A DNA stretch of 64,000 nucleotides, taken from assembly GCF_001889165.1 (NCBI RefSeq), contig NZ_CP016020.1:3074501-3138500 (forward strand). Direction: 5' to 3'. Positions 33,380-42,539 of the stretch are shown piece after piece. Within the stretch, counting starts at the first letter, position 1; the number at the start of each line of letters is the position of its first letter. The translations under genes and the position numbers were made by a program. The notes under the pieces are model-generated. The model was not told the DNA's origin and searched no databases. It worked only from the letters and a program-made list of their open reading frames with translations. Source of the stretch: Bacillus weihaiensis. GTDB taxonomy: Bacteria > Bacillota > Bacilli > Bacillales > Bacillaceae.

Positions 33380-33424
33380 ACTAGATTACCCCTTTATCGT
33401 ATAGTAACTGCCTTTCCTGCCTTC

Positions 33425-34066
33425 CTAAGAAGATGTTCGTGTTGTGTCAGTTTTCCTAGAGAAGATGACTTGTGCTTCCTGTATCTCTTCCCTGATTTGA
33501 GACATTTCCTCATCTAAAGAGTAAGCTGCTTCAGCTGCTCTTTTTAAGCGGACTTTAATATTTTCAGGTATATTCCCACTATATTTGTAATTTAACGAAT
33601 GTTCAATAGTTGCCCAAAAATTCATTGATAACGTTCTTATTTGAATTTCAACCAGCAGTTTTTTTGCCCCTCTAAAGGTTTGCACAGGATATTTGGCAAC
33701 AAGATGATAGGACCTGTAGCCACTATCCTTTTGACTAGAAATATAATCGCGTTCCTCAATAACCTCTAAATCATGCCTGTTCTTTAACATGTCAACAACC
33801 GTAGTAATATCATCAACGAATTGACACATCATTCGGATTCCTGCTATATCCTGCATTTCTCCCTCTAAACGATTGATATCAATCCCTTTACGATTTGCCT
33901 TGTCTAAAATACTTGCTACTGGCTTTACTCTGCCAGTTACAAACTCAATTGGTGAATGTGCATTCTCTAATTCGTATTGAGATCGAATGCCTCTAAGCTT
34001 AACCTTTAGTTCTTCCACCGCTTGATGATAAGGAGCTAAAAATGTTTTCCATTGATCATTCTGCAT
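33425..34066 (-). CDS. yjbM: Small alarmone synthetase YjbM (SAS1/RelQ)
   Basis: 213-residue (p)ppGpp synthetase without hydrolase domain. Motifs: FVTGRVKPVASI, EMQDIAGIRMMCQFVDDI, KDSGYRSYHLVAKYP, LVEIQIRTLSMNFWATIEHSLNYKY. These are the ATP- and GTP-binding residues of RelA/SpoT synthetases. I choose the ATG at 34064-34066 (MQNDQWK), with GGGGG 7 nt upstream, instead of the one two codons earlier. First gene of the operon with nadF and yjbO. Confidence 0.92.
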   Translation of the reverse strand: MQNDQWKTFLAPYHQAVEELKVKLRGIRSQYELENAHSPIEFVTGRVKPVASILDKANRKGIDINRLEGEMQDIAGIRMMCQFVDDITTVVDMLKNRHDLEVIEERDYISSQKDSGYRSYHLVAKYPVQTFRGAKKLLVEIQIRTLSMNFWATIEHSLNYKYSGNIPENIKVRLKRAAEAAYSLDEEMSQIREEIQEAQVIFSRKTDTTRTSS

Positions 34067-34247
34067 GTACATTCCCCCAAAACCGTTCAGAGTGAATTTT
34101 TGTTTTTTCTATATGTCCACTCACATGGTAACAAACTGTTTCCTCTATATGAATACACCGTTTTGCTATCTAGTTTTGCACTATTTTTTAGTCTATTGTA
34201 AGCTTCATCCCCTTTTAACAAAGGACTAATAGACTTCTACTCATTCA

Positions 34248-34622
34248 TTACGCTAAAGAAAAAACTTCTACAACTCTACCTTCCATCTCTTCTCCGTAAT
34301 TTGCATTGTCTTTAATATTCTCCAATAAATAATTTAATTCATCTATTAAATCAACTAACTCAATCATTTCTTCATTGATGTCTAGATAAATGGAATACTG
34401 CTGCTCTCTTGCAATCTTCAAGTCTGGCCAAAGCGTGTCAGGTAAGCTTGCATAAACAAATTCTTCTCCATTATCTAGAATATAGATAAATGCAAGAGCA
34501 TCTGAATCAACAAGCATTTGACCCTTCGCTCTTAATCGTTGCCCTTCTAAAGAAGTTGTTGCTTCTACTACTAGTGTTCTTTCAGTCATTGTCTTTTTTG
34601 TTAATTCAATTCTTTTATTCAT
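34248..34622 (-). CDS. yjbL: Conserved hypothetical protein YjbL
   Basis: 124 residues, soluble and acidic; N-terminus MNKRIELTKKTMTERTLVVEATTSLEGQ and a C-terminal Asp/Glu-rich helix. Identity as YjbL rests chiefly on location between yjbM and yjbK, and on length. No known catalytic motif. AAGGAG precedes the ATG. Function unknown. Confidence 0.7.
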   Translation of the reverse strand: MNKRIELTKKTMTERTLVVEATTSLEGQRLRAKGQMLVDSDALAFIYILDNGEEFVYASLPDTLWPDLKIAREQQYSIYLDINEEMIELVDLIDELNYLLENIKDNANYGEEMEGRVVEVFSLA

Positions 34623-34750
34623 ATGAATCTCCTTCCATTACGTTCCATGCTTATTTTACCATATTAAAAAGTCTCTTGATAATATTGCGAGTTAGGAAAA
34701 TTAAAGAGATAATAGAATTATGTCGATAGATAAAATGAGAGGATTCGATT

Positions 34751-35335
34751 ATGTCACAAGAAATTGAAATTGAATTTAAAAATATCCTTACTCGAGAAGA
34801 GTTCTATAGAATAAAAAGCCATTTCCAACTTAGAGAAGAACAGTTCTTTATGCAGGAAAACCACTACTTTGATACTTCGACTTTTTCACTAAAAGAAATG
34901 GGTTCTGCTCTTAGAATCCGAAAAAAGAAAAACGATTATGTCATAACATTGAAGGAACCTGCACCTGTCGGCATTCTTGAAACCCATCAAATTGTTTCAG
35001 AAACAGAAGCATTGAAGATGATTGAATGTGGTGGACTGCTACAAGGGGAAATTTCAGAAAGATTATTACAAGTAGGTATCAGTGATAAGGATCTACTCTA
35101 TTTCGGTACCCTTTCGACGAACCGTGCCGAAATCAACTATAAAGATGGACTTCTTGTGTTTGACCATAGCATGTACCTTTCAACAGAAGATTATGAAATT
35201 GAATATGAAGTAACGAATGAAGAACAGGGAAAAAAGATTTTCCTCACTTTATTTGAAGAATTAAACATTCCTATTCGAGATACAAAAAATAAAATTAGAC
35301 GCTTTTATGAGCAAAAGCAAAAGTCTCTTCCCTAA
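34751..35335 (+). CDS. yjbK: CYTH-domain protein YjbK (triphosphatase-like)
   Basis: 194 residues, a single CYTH tunnel domain: the N-terminal ExExK motif is in SQEIEIEFKN, followed by NHYFDT, LRIRKKKNDYVITLKEP and NRAEIN and a C-terminal EYEVTNEEQG. CYTH enzymes bind triphosphate groups with metal ions; members act on inorganic triphosphate or thiamine triphosphate. The substrate of YjbK is not established. Divergent from yjbL and next to the alarmone synthetase yjbM. Confidence 0.88.
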   Translation: MSQEIEIEFKNILTREEFYRIKSHFQLREEQFFMQENHYFDTSTFSLKEMGSALRIRKKKNDYVITLKEPAPVGILETHQIVSETEALKMIECGGLLQGEISERLLQVGISDKDLLYFGTLSTNRAEINYKDGLLVFDHSMYLSTEDYEIEYEVTNEEQGKKIFLTLFEELNIPIRDTKNKIRRFYEQKQKSLP

Positions 35336-35437
35336 CTAGTCTTTTTTTCAAACTAGAGCTCATTGTGGCCGTCTAATTCGAGGTTCCAAGCAAACAAACT
35401 ATTACTTTTGAGAAGAGGGAAAAGGTTGACGATTAAG

Positions 35438-36052
35438 ATGCAATTTTATAAAACCTTAATGGAGCTTCAGGCTCTCCAAAATTTCAATACAAACTCAACT
35501 TCTAATACAAATACTGATATAGCATCCAATTTTCAAGATATCTTACAATCCTTTATTGGTTCAACATCAGACCAAGCTAAAACTAATGCCAACACAGTGA
35601 CATCATTACCGAGCTTCATGAATATATCTACATCTCTACCACCTACTTTAAGTAAGAAGCTCACACCTAGTCAAAATGGCTCTATCGATGAAATGATTCA
35701 AAAAGCCTCTGAAAAATATGGTGTAGATGCGAAACTAATCCGTGCCGTTATTCAGCAAGAATCTGGATTTAAGACAGATGCTAAAAGTCATGTGGGAGCC
35801 ATGGGCTTAATGCAGTTAATGCCTGCAACCGCTCGATCACTTGGAGTTGATAAACCCTTTGATGCTGCGCAAAATATTGAGGGTGGAACGAAATACTTAA
35901 AGCAAATGCTGTCAAAATACAGTGGCGATATTTCACTTGCATTAGCAGCCTATAATGCTGGCCCAGGTAATGTGGACAAGTATGGCGGCATCCCACCTTT
36001 TAAAGAAACTCAAAACTACGTACGTAAAATTACATCCTCCTATTTTGCATAA
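35438..36052 (+). CDS. yjbJ: Lytic transglycosylase YjbJ (SLT domain)
   Basis: 204 residues from the ATG at 35438 ([13 protein letters not shown]), which has AAAGG upstream; a longer frame to 35363 is not supported. A Thr/Ser/Asn-rich linker leads to the C-terminal SLT (lysozyme-like) domain: [18 protein letters not shown] (catalytic Glu in QQESGF), [17 protein letters not shown] and [18 protein letters not shown]. It cleaves peptidoglycan glycan strands. No classical signal peptide is seen, as in several Bacillus relatives. Confidence 0.88.
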   Translation: MQFYKTLMELQALQNFNTNSTSNTNTDIASNFQDILQSFIGSTSDQAKTNANTVTSLPSFMNISTSLPPTLSKKLTPSQNGSIDEMIQKASEKYGVDAKLIRAVIQQESGFKTDAKSHVGAMGLMQLMPATARSLGVDKPFDAAQNIEGGTKYLKQMLSKYSGDISLALAAYNAGPGNVDKYGGIPPFKETQNYVRKITSSYFA

Positions 36053-36072
36053 GAGATTTTTGAAAAAGGCAG

Positions 36073-36121
36073 ATCCTCACAAGGGCACTATAATTAGTTA
36101 TAGCCCAATGAGGATTTTTTT
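36073..36121 (+). terminator. Terminator after yjbJ
   Basis: ATCCTCA ... TGAGGAT plus inner GGGC/GCCC and TATAA/TTATA, followed by T7, 20 bp downstream of the yjbJ stop. Confidence 0.8.
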
Positions 36122-36584
36122 TATGTTGTTTTTAGCTCTTATTTAGTAGACTGGATACACCAAGGAGTCTCACTGACAGCGGTGAATAATGACTGTTTGT
36201 AACAAAAGTCAACAACCACGTATACCAGAGCCTTTTATTTTATGTTTAAGGACTTCGAGATCATGCGCTTTATTAAACCTTCTACTCGGAAGTGTCTAGT
36301 TAGACATTTTTAAAGATAGTTCAAAGTACATTTTAATAAAGATATCTTCATCACTAAGATACTCAGATAGAAGTGAATAGAGCGGTTTGTTTGAGATATG
36401 ATTTAACGACTGATAGAATAGAACTACAAGATAACAAGAAAAGCTCAAGAAAATCCTTGAGTAGCTTTCAATTTGTCGCGACTGTGAACTAAGAATGGAT
36501 ATGTAAAAACAAATCATGTCTATATTAACAACATGTATAAAAATAAACGATTTCACTTAACATGATAAAAAAGGAGTTCTCAAC
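36122..36584. other. Non-coding interval upstream of yjbI-yjbH
   Basis: No gene supported; a minus-strand 86-codon frame (36296-36556) has no ribosome site. A hairpin AAAGCTCAAG/CTTGAGTAGCTTT-like occurs near 36440-36467. A promoter for yjbI probably lies near 36500-36560, where TATAAAA and AT-rich runs are seen, but no clear -35. Confidence 0.35.
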
Positions 36585-37016
36585 ATGACTGAACAATATG
36601 TAACACCCTTTGAGGCAATTGGAGAAGTACAACTTTCCCAGCTTGTTGATTCCTTTTATGGAAAGGTTCAAAACCATCCTTTACTATCACCTATTTTCCC
36701 AAAGGATTTAACTGAAACACGCCGGAAACAAAAACAATTTTTAACACAATATTTAGGGGGGCCCCAATTATATACAGAGGAACATGGGCATCCTATGTTA
36801 AGAGCAAGGCACCTCCCTTTTGAAATAACACCAAGAAGAGCAGATGCATGGCTAAGCTGCATGGAACAAGCAATGGATGAGGTTGAACTTGAACCAACCA
36901 TCCGAGAATTTCTTATGCACCGATTACATCTCACTGCTCATCATATGGTTAATACAGCAGAGAATCAAATCAGCACCGAACAGAAAGAGGTTAAGAATCA
37001 TGAAGGGGAGTCATGA
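36585..37016 (+). CDS. yjbI: Truncated (group II) hemoglobin YjbI
   Basis: 143 residues; the fold of 2-on-2 globins: FYGKVQNHPLLSPIFP, KQKQFLTQYLGGPQLYTEEHGHPMLRARHLPFEI (distal/proximal His regions), TPRRADAWLSCMEQAM and the C-terminal HRLHLTAHHMVN. Group II members bind O2 and peroxide. In B. subtilis yjbI-yjbH form one operon and YjbI has been linked to YjbH function. Overlaps yjbH by 17 bp. AAGGAG precedes the ATG. Confidence 0.92.
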   Translation: MTEQYVTPFEAIGEVQLSQLVDSFYGKVQNHPLLSPIFPKDLTETRRKQKQFLTQYLGGPQLYTEEHGHPMLRARHLPFEITPRRADAWLSCMEQAMDEVELEPTIREFLMHRLHLTAHHMVNTAENQISTEQKEVKNHEGES

Positions 37017-37896
37017 GGAAAAAAATTCCACCGTCTTTTTCTCACACTGCAGTGGACATCCTGATAAACCGTTAGAAATCTATATGTTTGTCGATCCTTT
37101 ATGTCCTGAATGCTGGGCATTAGAACCTATTATTAAGAAGCTTCAGATTGAATATGGACGCTTCTTCACATTAAAGTACGTGATCAGTGGCCGCTTAGCT
37201 AGGCTAAATATCTCAAAACGGATGAAGCCAGAGAAATTGGCCCAAGCATGGGAGAGAACTGCTAGTAGAACAGGCATGTCATGTGATGGTAACATTTGGA
37301 TGGATAATCCACTATCCAAACCATATATTGCATCTTTAGGTATTAAGTCAGCTGAATTACAAGGAAAAAAAGCGGGCTTACGCTTCCTTCGTAAGCTGCA
37401 GGAGCAATTATTTATTGAAAGTCAAAATGTATCCGATGAAACTCTTCTCATACAAATAGCTGAAGAAGTAGGTTTAGATGTGTCAGAATTTAGTAAGGAC
37501 TTACATTCTCAAAGCGCTGCAAAAGCACTTCAGTGTGATTTAAAAATCACAAACGAAATGGATGTTCATGAAATACCTACTCTCGCTTTTTTCAGTGAAA
37601 ATGTTGAGCAGGAAGGTCTTAAAATAACTGGAATTTATGGATATGAGCTGTACGTTCAAGTGCTTGAAGAAATGGTCGGTGATTCAATCAAACCGTCACA
37701 TAAGCCACCACTTGAAGCCTTCTTGCAATATTACCGATTTGTTGCCTCAGTAGAAATTGCTGCTGTATACGACATGACGATCCAGGACGTTGAAAAAGAA
37801 CTTAGAAAACTCATCTTTTCGCAAAAGGTCGAAAAGGTTCAAGCCAAACACGGTACATTCTGGAGATATCTAGGTGAGGCTAATCATTGTAAATAA
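37000..37896 (+). CDS. spxH: ClpXP adaptor for Spx, YjbH/SpxH
   Basis: 298-residue DsbA/FrnE-like thioredoxin-fold protein that presents Spx to ClpXP. Begins at the ATG at 37000, with AAAGAGG 9 nt upstream; a longer in-frame reading runs into yjbI. The CxxC is CPEC in FVDPLCPECWAL, and the C-terminal half has VHEIPTLAFFSEN and the family-specific helices. Its target SpxA is encoded 10 kb away in this window. The CxxC is intact here. Confidence 0.92.
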   Translation: MKGSHEEKNSTVFFSHCSGHPDKPLEIYMFVDPLCPECWALEPIIKKLQIEYGRFFTLKYVISGRLARLNISKRMKPEKLAQAWERTASRTGMSCDGNIWMDNPLSKPYIASLGIKSAELQGKKAGLRFLRKLQEQLFIESQNVSDETLLIQIAEEVGLDVSEFSKDLHSQSAAKALQCDLKITNEMDVHEIPTLAFFSENVEQEGLKITGIYGYELYVQVLEEMVGDSIKPSHKPPLEAFLQYYRFVASVEIAAVYDMTIQDVEKELRKLIFSQKVEKVQAKHGTFWRYLGEANHCK

Positions 37897-37902
37897 TAAA
37901 GT

Positions 37903-37976
37903 AAAAGCTCCGAGCACTTTGGTCAGCCTCGGGTAATAAGACGATTTAGAATAGAAGGTGTTCCTTGCCTTCCAGG
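37903..37976 (+). repeat. Stop-codon-proximal repeat, copy S2
   Basis: Begins 6 bp after the spxH stop: AAAAGCTCCGAGCACTTTGG, TCAGCCTCGGGTAATAAG, GATTTAGAATAGAAGGTGTTC and TTGCCTTCCA. These blocks match S1 (17057-17149) in order and spacing. It runs directly into the hairpin at 37977-38002. Confidence 0.7.
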
Positions 37977-38002
37977 GGGAATGTCACATAGGTGACATTC
38001 CC
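37977..38002 (+). terminator. Hairpin after spxH
   Basis: GGGAATGTCAC and GTGACATTCCC form a perfect 11-bp stem around ATAG, followed by TCTTATTTG. Likely terminator of the yjbI-yjbH operon. Confidence 0.65.
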
Positions 38003-38073
38003 TCTTATTTGTATATTGAAACTCTTTACATTGAGGCAAACACGTCAATAACAACTTAAAAAAAGGCAAATAA

Positions 38074-38105
38074 AAAACCCTATACAAATGTACAGGGTTT
38101 TTTTA
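38074..38105. terminator. Terminator-like hairpin 70 bp further downstream
   Basis: AACCCT ... AGGGTT with loop ATACAAATGTAC, flanked by A6 and T7. It may end a transcript on either strand. 38003-38073 shows no gene. Confidence 0.65.
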
Positions 38106-38172
38106 TGTCTTAACGACAACAAAGGGGATGGGAGAAATTTTTCACGGTCAAACAAAGGGGTAAATGTTTGTT

Positions 38173-38188
38173 TGTGATTAATTTCACA
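38173..38188. promoter_or_regulatory. FNR/CRP-type palindrome with TATAAT 2 bp downstream
   Basis: TGTGATTAATTTCACA is an exact TGTGA-N6-TCACA, the site bound by Fnr in B. subtilis and by CRP in enterics. TATAAT follows at 38191-38196. The nearest downstream plus-strand gene starts at 38837, so no clear target exists. 38197-38476 shows no supported gene. Confidence 0.5.
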
Positions 38189-38476
38189 TCTATAATATAT
38201 CAAAATATGTCGAGACATGACAAGTGTGAGATGGTCATTTCACAAAAATGTCACAAAGGATCATATATTCCTTGTCCAAAAGTTGCCTCAATTAATGGAT
38301 AAATGACTTTCTTGCGACATACATATAAACAGTATAGGTGCTTTACCTACTATTTTTAAATACTGAAGCCATTTCATATATACTTAATTTAAAGAAACAC
38401 GAACCTACAGAATCTAGATACCTAGTGTTGGTCTGGTTGAATCCCGCTCCAGTTGCTCCCTTTATCGCGGCGCGGA

Positions 38477-38613
38477 CGGTGAGCCTCCCGCAGGAGTCTC
38501 GCACTTCCACTCCATTCAACCTAAAGCGGTTTCGTTCAAAGAACGTATTTAAAGGTAACCATCTCTTAGAAAAGAGCTCAGATTTTAAATCCTAAGCAGC
38601 TTGTTGCTGATTT
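38477..38613 (+). repeat. Inverted dispersed repeat, copy A
   Basis: CGGTGAGCCTCCCGCAGGAG, TCTCGCACTTCCACTCCATT, CAACCTAAAGCGGTTTCGTT, TTTAAAGG, then ATCTCTTAGAAAAGAGCTCA, TTTAAATCCTAAGCAGCTTG and CTGATTT. The reverse complement of 42661-42832 has the same blocks. Relative to copy B, this copy lacks about 40 bp of the middle. The CTCTTAGAAAAGAG part is itself a small hairpin. Confidence 0.75.
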
Positions 38614-38836
38614 AACATGGCATTGATAACGATCTGTAGCCAGCTTTAATGCATTATACACAAGATGAATCAAATCAAAATCGGATCGAAGTGTTTATCG
38701 AACCCAATGGGTTTGGGGAGGTATCCCTTTTTTATATCGAAAAAGCCTTGTGACCATTGGACTGAGATTTCTGAAATTGACTCACTTACTAAGTAAAAAA
38801 ACATCACCTAAATCTAGTAGTAAAGGAGTGTCTATC

Positions 38837-39010
38837 ATGAAAATACATTGGATCGTTATTGGAATGATAGCCGTGATGATCTTTATAATCTTTACTATTT
38901 TTTCTTTTATGAATTTAATTTCAATCTTTATTACGGCTCCTCTTTTATTTATCTCCATTCTTTTTACCGTTTACTGTATGAATCATCGCAAAACCTTTAG
39001 AGGATTTTGA
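38837..39010 (+). CDS. Small membrane protein (position of B. subtilis yizD)
   Basis: 57 residues from an ATG with AAAGGAGTG 7 nt upstream: MKIHWIVIGMIAVMIFIIF, two hydrophobic segments separated by FSFMNLISIFITAPLL, and a basic tail NHRKTFRGF. It occupies the place of yizD between yjbH and pepF. I infer a YizD-like small membrane protein from location and size; sequence identity has not been confirmed. Confidence 0.6.
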   Translation: MKIHWIVIGMIAVMIFIIFTIFSFMNLISIFITAPLLFISILFTVYCMNHRKTFRGF

Positions 39011-39047
39011 CCATGTTTATTTCAAGTCGCTTTATATATTGCATAAG

Positions 39048-39086
39048 AAAAAAGGAATGCGAGCATGCACTCACATTCCTTTTTTT
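39048..39086. terminator. Bidirectional terminator before pepF
   Basis: AAAAAAGGAATG and CATTCCTTTTTT-like arms around CGAGCATGCACT, between convergent small membrane gene and pepF. Confidence 0.75.
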
Positions 39087-39088
39087 AA

Positions 39089-40915
39089 TTATCCCTTTAT
39101 CTTAGCTAGCAATTCTTCCATTTCATTTAGCTTTTCTTCAAATACTTTGCACGCTTCTTCAATTGGTTGAGAAGTCGTCATGTCAACTCCTGCTTTTTTC
39201 AATACTTCAATTGGATAATCTGAGCTTCCCGCTTTCAAGAAATCAATGTATCGATCAACTGCAGGCTTGCCTTCTTCAAGGATTTGGTTACTTAAAGCTG
39301 TTGCTGCACTATAACCAGTTGCATATTGAAATACATAGTAATTGTAATAGAAATGTGGAATTCTAGCCCATTCTAAGCCGATTTCCTCATCCACAACAAT
39401 GTCTTCTCCGAAATATGTTTTGTTAAGATCATAATATGTTTTTGTGAGTAATTCTGGAGTAAGTGGTTCTCCATCTTGAGCCTTTTGATGAATAAGATGT
39501 TCAAACTCAGCAAACATAGTTTGACGGAACACGGTACCTCTAAATCCTTCTAAGAAGTGGTTCAGAAGATAAAGACGTTGCTTCTCATCCTCAATTGTAT
39601 TAAGTAAGTAATGATTTAATAATGCCTCATTACATGTTGATGCTACCTCTGCAACAAAGATAGAATAATCACCATATTGATATGGCTGATTATTACGTGT
39701 GTAATAACTGTGTACAGAGTGACCGAATTCATGCGCCAACGTAAATAAGTTATCCACATTATCCTGCCAGTTCATAAGGATATAAGGATTTGTTCCATAT
39801 GTACCTGAAGAATAGGCGCCACTTCTTTTCCCTTTATTCTCATGCACATCTACCCAACGATTGTTAAAACCATCTTCTAAAATAGAGATGTAATCCTCTC
39901 CGAGTGGCTCAAGCCCCTTTAAGATATACTCTTTAGCCTTCTCATAAGGTACCTCCATTTTGACATCCTTTACTAATGGAGTGTATAGATCGTACATGTG
40001 TACTTCATCTAGCTGAAGAACCTCTTTACGAAGCTTTACATAGCGTTGTAAAAGATCTAAGTTCTTATGCACAGTGTTAACTAAATTCTCATATACCTCT
40101 TCTGGGATATTATCACTACTTAATGCGGCTTGCCTTGCTGATTCGTAATTTCTAACCTTTGCACTAAAATTGTCTTTCTTCACTGTTCCACTTAGCGTAC
40201 TAGCAAACGTATTTTTGAATTCGTCATACTTCCCATAAACAGCTTTGAATGCATCTTCACGAACTCTACGGTCTTCACTTTCTAAAAAGCGTACGTAGCG
40301 TCCATGAGTGATTTCAACCTCTTCCCCATCCTCATCCTTAATAGAAGGAAATGTTAAATCTGCATTATTAAGCATGCCAAACGTATTACTTGATGAACCT
40401 AATACCTCAGATGCTTCTGCTAATAGCTCTTCCTTTTCTGCTGACAATACATGTGGTCTTTGACGATTAATTTCATCTAGCGCATGTTCATAAAGCTTAA
40501 GCTCTTCTTTTTCCTGAAGGAAGGTCTTAAGTTTAGCTTCATCTAATGATAAAATTTCTGGTACGACGTAAGAGCTGATGCTCGCTGCCTGGGTATATAA
40601 AGTTCTTGCTCGATCATTTAATGCTTGGTATGTAGAATTCGTTGTATCTTGGTCGTATCTCATATGAGCATATGTATAAAGTTTACCTAAACGTTCCATG
40701 ACTTCATCCTGATAAGATAAAGCTTCAAATAAAGTTGTCGCACTTTCACCAAGCTTACCTTTAAATTCAGCTAATTTAGGCAGAGCAGACTGAATGTCTT
40801 TAAATTCCTTTTCCCATGCTTCATCAGTGGCGAAAATATCTTCTAAACGCCATGTATCTTCTGTCTTAATTTCACTTCTTGAAGGTAGTTTTTTCACTGC
40901 TACTTGTTCAGACAT
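39089..40915 (-). CDS. pepF: Oligoendopeptidase F (PepF), M3B metalloprotease
   Basis: 608 residues from the ATG at 40913-40915 (MSEQVAVKKLPSRSEI), with AAGGGGG 8 nt upstream; this matches the length of B. subtilis PepF/YjbG. The zinc site is HEFGHSVHS, preceded by LFTLA, with the downstream Glu in the M3 helix. It degrades short peptides in the cytosol. In frame upstream, an ATG at 41014 with AGGAGG would add 33 residues resembling a signal peptide (MRKRILIVVTTFTLLNGVN), raising the possibility of a second, exported form. Confidence 0.92.
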   Translation of the reverse strand: MSEQVAVKKLPSRSEIKTEDTWRLEDIFATDEAWEKEFKDIQSALPKLAEFKGKLGESATTLFEALSYQDEVMERLGKLYTYAHMRYDQDTTNSTYQALNDRARTLYTQAASISSYVVPEILSLDEAKLKTFLQEKEELKLYEHALDEINRQRPHVLSAEKEELLAEASEVLGSSSNTFGMLNNADLTFPSIKDEDGEEVEITHGRYVRFLESEDRRVREDAFKAVYGKYDEFKNTFASTLSGTVKKDNFSAKVRNYESARQAALSSDNIPEEVYENLVNTVHKNLDLLQRYVKLRKEVLQLDEVHMYDLYTPLVKDVKMEVPYEKAKEYILKGLEPLGEDYISILEDGFNNRWVDVHENKGKRSGAYSSGTYGTNPYILMNWQDNVDNLFTLAHEFGHSVHSYYTRNNQPYQYGDYSIFVAEVASTCNEALLNHYLLNTIEDEKQRLYLLNHFLEGFRGTVFRQTMFAEFEHLIHQKAQDGEPLTPELLTKTYYDLNKTYFGEDIVVDEEIGLEWARIPHFYYNYYVFQYATGYSAATALSNQILEEGKPAVDRYIDFLKAGSSDYPIEVLKKAGVDMTTSQPIEEACKVFEEKLNEMEELLAKIKG

Positions 40916-41089
40916 TTTATTTCCCCCTTGAGATAATAGTTCTAATGCAGAGCTTGTATTTACACCGTTTAAAAGTGTAAATGTGGTCACAACAATCAGT
41001 ATCCTTTTACGCATACAGTCTCAATACCTCCTAAAAGATTGAATATCTTTGTCATAGATGAATGCTTATATTGAATCTGTATTAATTCT

Positions 41090-41290
41090 TCAGGAGAGAG
41101 ACATTTTGTTGTTACTACTATCTTCACCTTGAATCACTTCATTTGTCAAATTGTTTGCAAAATTAGCTCCGGGATATCGTTTATGTGTTTCGCTCATATG
41201 ATCATCCTTTGTTGTTGTTAATATCTCCCTTTTAATGTGTTCAAAAAGAAGAAAGCTATTCACCATAAGAATAATCTGTATGACAATCAT
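41090..41290 (-). CDS. Possible small protein downstream of coiA
   Basis: 66 codons starting 9 bp after the coiA stop, with AAAGGAAATGA before the ATG. The N-terminal ~20 residues are hydrophobic (MIVIQIILMVNSFLLFEHIK), then a soluble polar tail. An internal ATG at 41195-41197 with AAAGGATG would give a 35-residue soluble form (MSETHKRYPGANFANNLTNE). I do not recognise either form. It would be cotranscribed with coiA. Confidence 0.42.
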   Translation of the reverse strand: MIVIQIILMVNSFLLFEHIKREILTTTKDDHMSETHKRYPGANFANNLTNEVIQGEDSSNNKMSLS

Positions 41291-41299
41291 TCATTTCCT

Positions 41300-42511
41300 T
41301 TATACTTCTTCCTTCTCATACACTAAATAATTCTGGATGATTCTAACATCTTCCTCTAATAACTCTTCTGTCTTTTGACTCCAATACATAGCTCGATGCT
41401 TGCTGTACATGTTTTTCTCTATTTTAGTTATGACAGATAATCGAGATAATGTGATTAGGTAAGAATCAATCGCATGATAATGAGAGAAATTTATTTTATA
41501 AACCTTTCTACTAGTTATTCTCCCAGCTGTTATTTTTTCTTCAAGAAATGAGTATATTCGTTGAGTAGAAAATTTCTCGTGTACTCTAAGTTCACTGAGA
41601 TAGAGGGCAATCCATCCTTGCCATACAAAAACGGGTGATGTGAATAAGTAGTTCGCTTTTAGAGGTAAAAATGCATAGGAAGGGAGATAGGCAATAGAAG
41701 TTAAATTCCTCCGATAAATCTCTTGATTTAAATGGCCTGTTTCCTTTGTTTTATATCGACTTGAATACAGACGGTAATGCTTCATCTTATTAATCCATTC
41801 TTTTTGCTGCTGTTTAGTAAAGCTTGAACTAGTAAACAAGTCAAAGATCAGAGCATTTTGAAGGGGAATCTTTTTTACATTTGTTACGACGGATCGGTTT
41901 GTAAATGGAATGATATGCTGAAGTAAGATAAAGGCTTTTTGCGTAGAACAATACGAAATGATGCTTGGGGCTAAAGTTGATTCGTGGTACCTTGCACAGG
42001 CCCAATGAGAAGCGGTAAGGGTAAAGGATGCAGCATTGATCCTTTTGATGGCCTTTGCCCCAATTATCCATATATCTTCAATATCAGCATTATAAAAGGT
42101 TGTCATTCTTTTATTCATTACTTTTCCGTCTATGGCTGCACATTGATATTCAATAGCGTAAGATTTACCACCAACTGAAACAAGAAGATCCGGCCTTTGC
42201 TTTAACTCTTTTAAATATGGCTCAAGAAGCACATGTTCTAAGTCCTTTTGACTCTGTAACCATTCATACAAATCAAGCTTTCCAATCCTATGATACTCAC
42301 TTTCTGCTTCGCTTTTCATCGCAGAACAACCAACTGTTTTTTTATGTGCAAAATGAGACGTGATAATCGTTCCAATTTTAAGATCTAATTCAGTCGTACA
42401 TGTTGGACAGTAAAAAACGGTTTGCTTACGAAGCTGTTCTAATTTTTGCGACGTCCACTTTCGGTCAGCAAGATTCACTTGCTTCCCATTTTGATCATAA
42501 GCTACAAACAT
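41300..42511 (-). CDS. coiA: Competence protein CoiA
   Basis: 403 residues from the ATG at 42509-42511 (MFVAYDQNGKQVNLADRK); the longer reading to 42529 starts inside AGAGGAG. The N-terminal part has FYCPTC, a Cys pair of a small zinc knuckle, followed by the nuclease-like core LDLYEWLQSQ, PDLLVSVGGKSYAIEYQCA. CoiA is needed for transformation and is thought to aid recombination of taken-up DNA. A ComK K-box and a sigma-A promoter lie directly upstream. Confidence 0.92.
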   Translation of the reverse strand: MFVAYDQNGKQVNLADRKWTSQKLEQLRKQTVFYCPTCTTELDLKIGTIITSHFAHKKTVGCSAMKSEAESEYHRIGKLDLYEWLQSQKDLEHVLLEPYLKELKQRPDLLVSVGGKSYAIEYQCAAIDGKVMNKRMTTFYNADIEDIWIIGAKAIKRINAASFTLTASHWACARYHESTLAPSIISYCSTQKAFILLQHIIPFTNRSVVTNVKKIPLQNALIFDLFTSSSFTKQQQKEWINKMKHYRLYSSRYKTKETGHLNQEIYRRNLTSIAYLPSYAFLPLKANYLFTSPVFVWQGWIALYLSELRVHEKFSTQRIYSFLEEKITAGRITSRKVYKINFSHYHAIDSYLITLSRLSVITKIEKNMYSKHRAMYWSQKTEELLEEDVRIIQNYLVYEKEEV

Positions 42512-42539
42512 CTCCACATCTCCTCTCATTACTGATATC

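Noticed and set aside
38101-38160. CtsR-like heptad near GGTCAAA at 38146
   Set aside because: The second heptad does not match the required direct repeat spacing.
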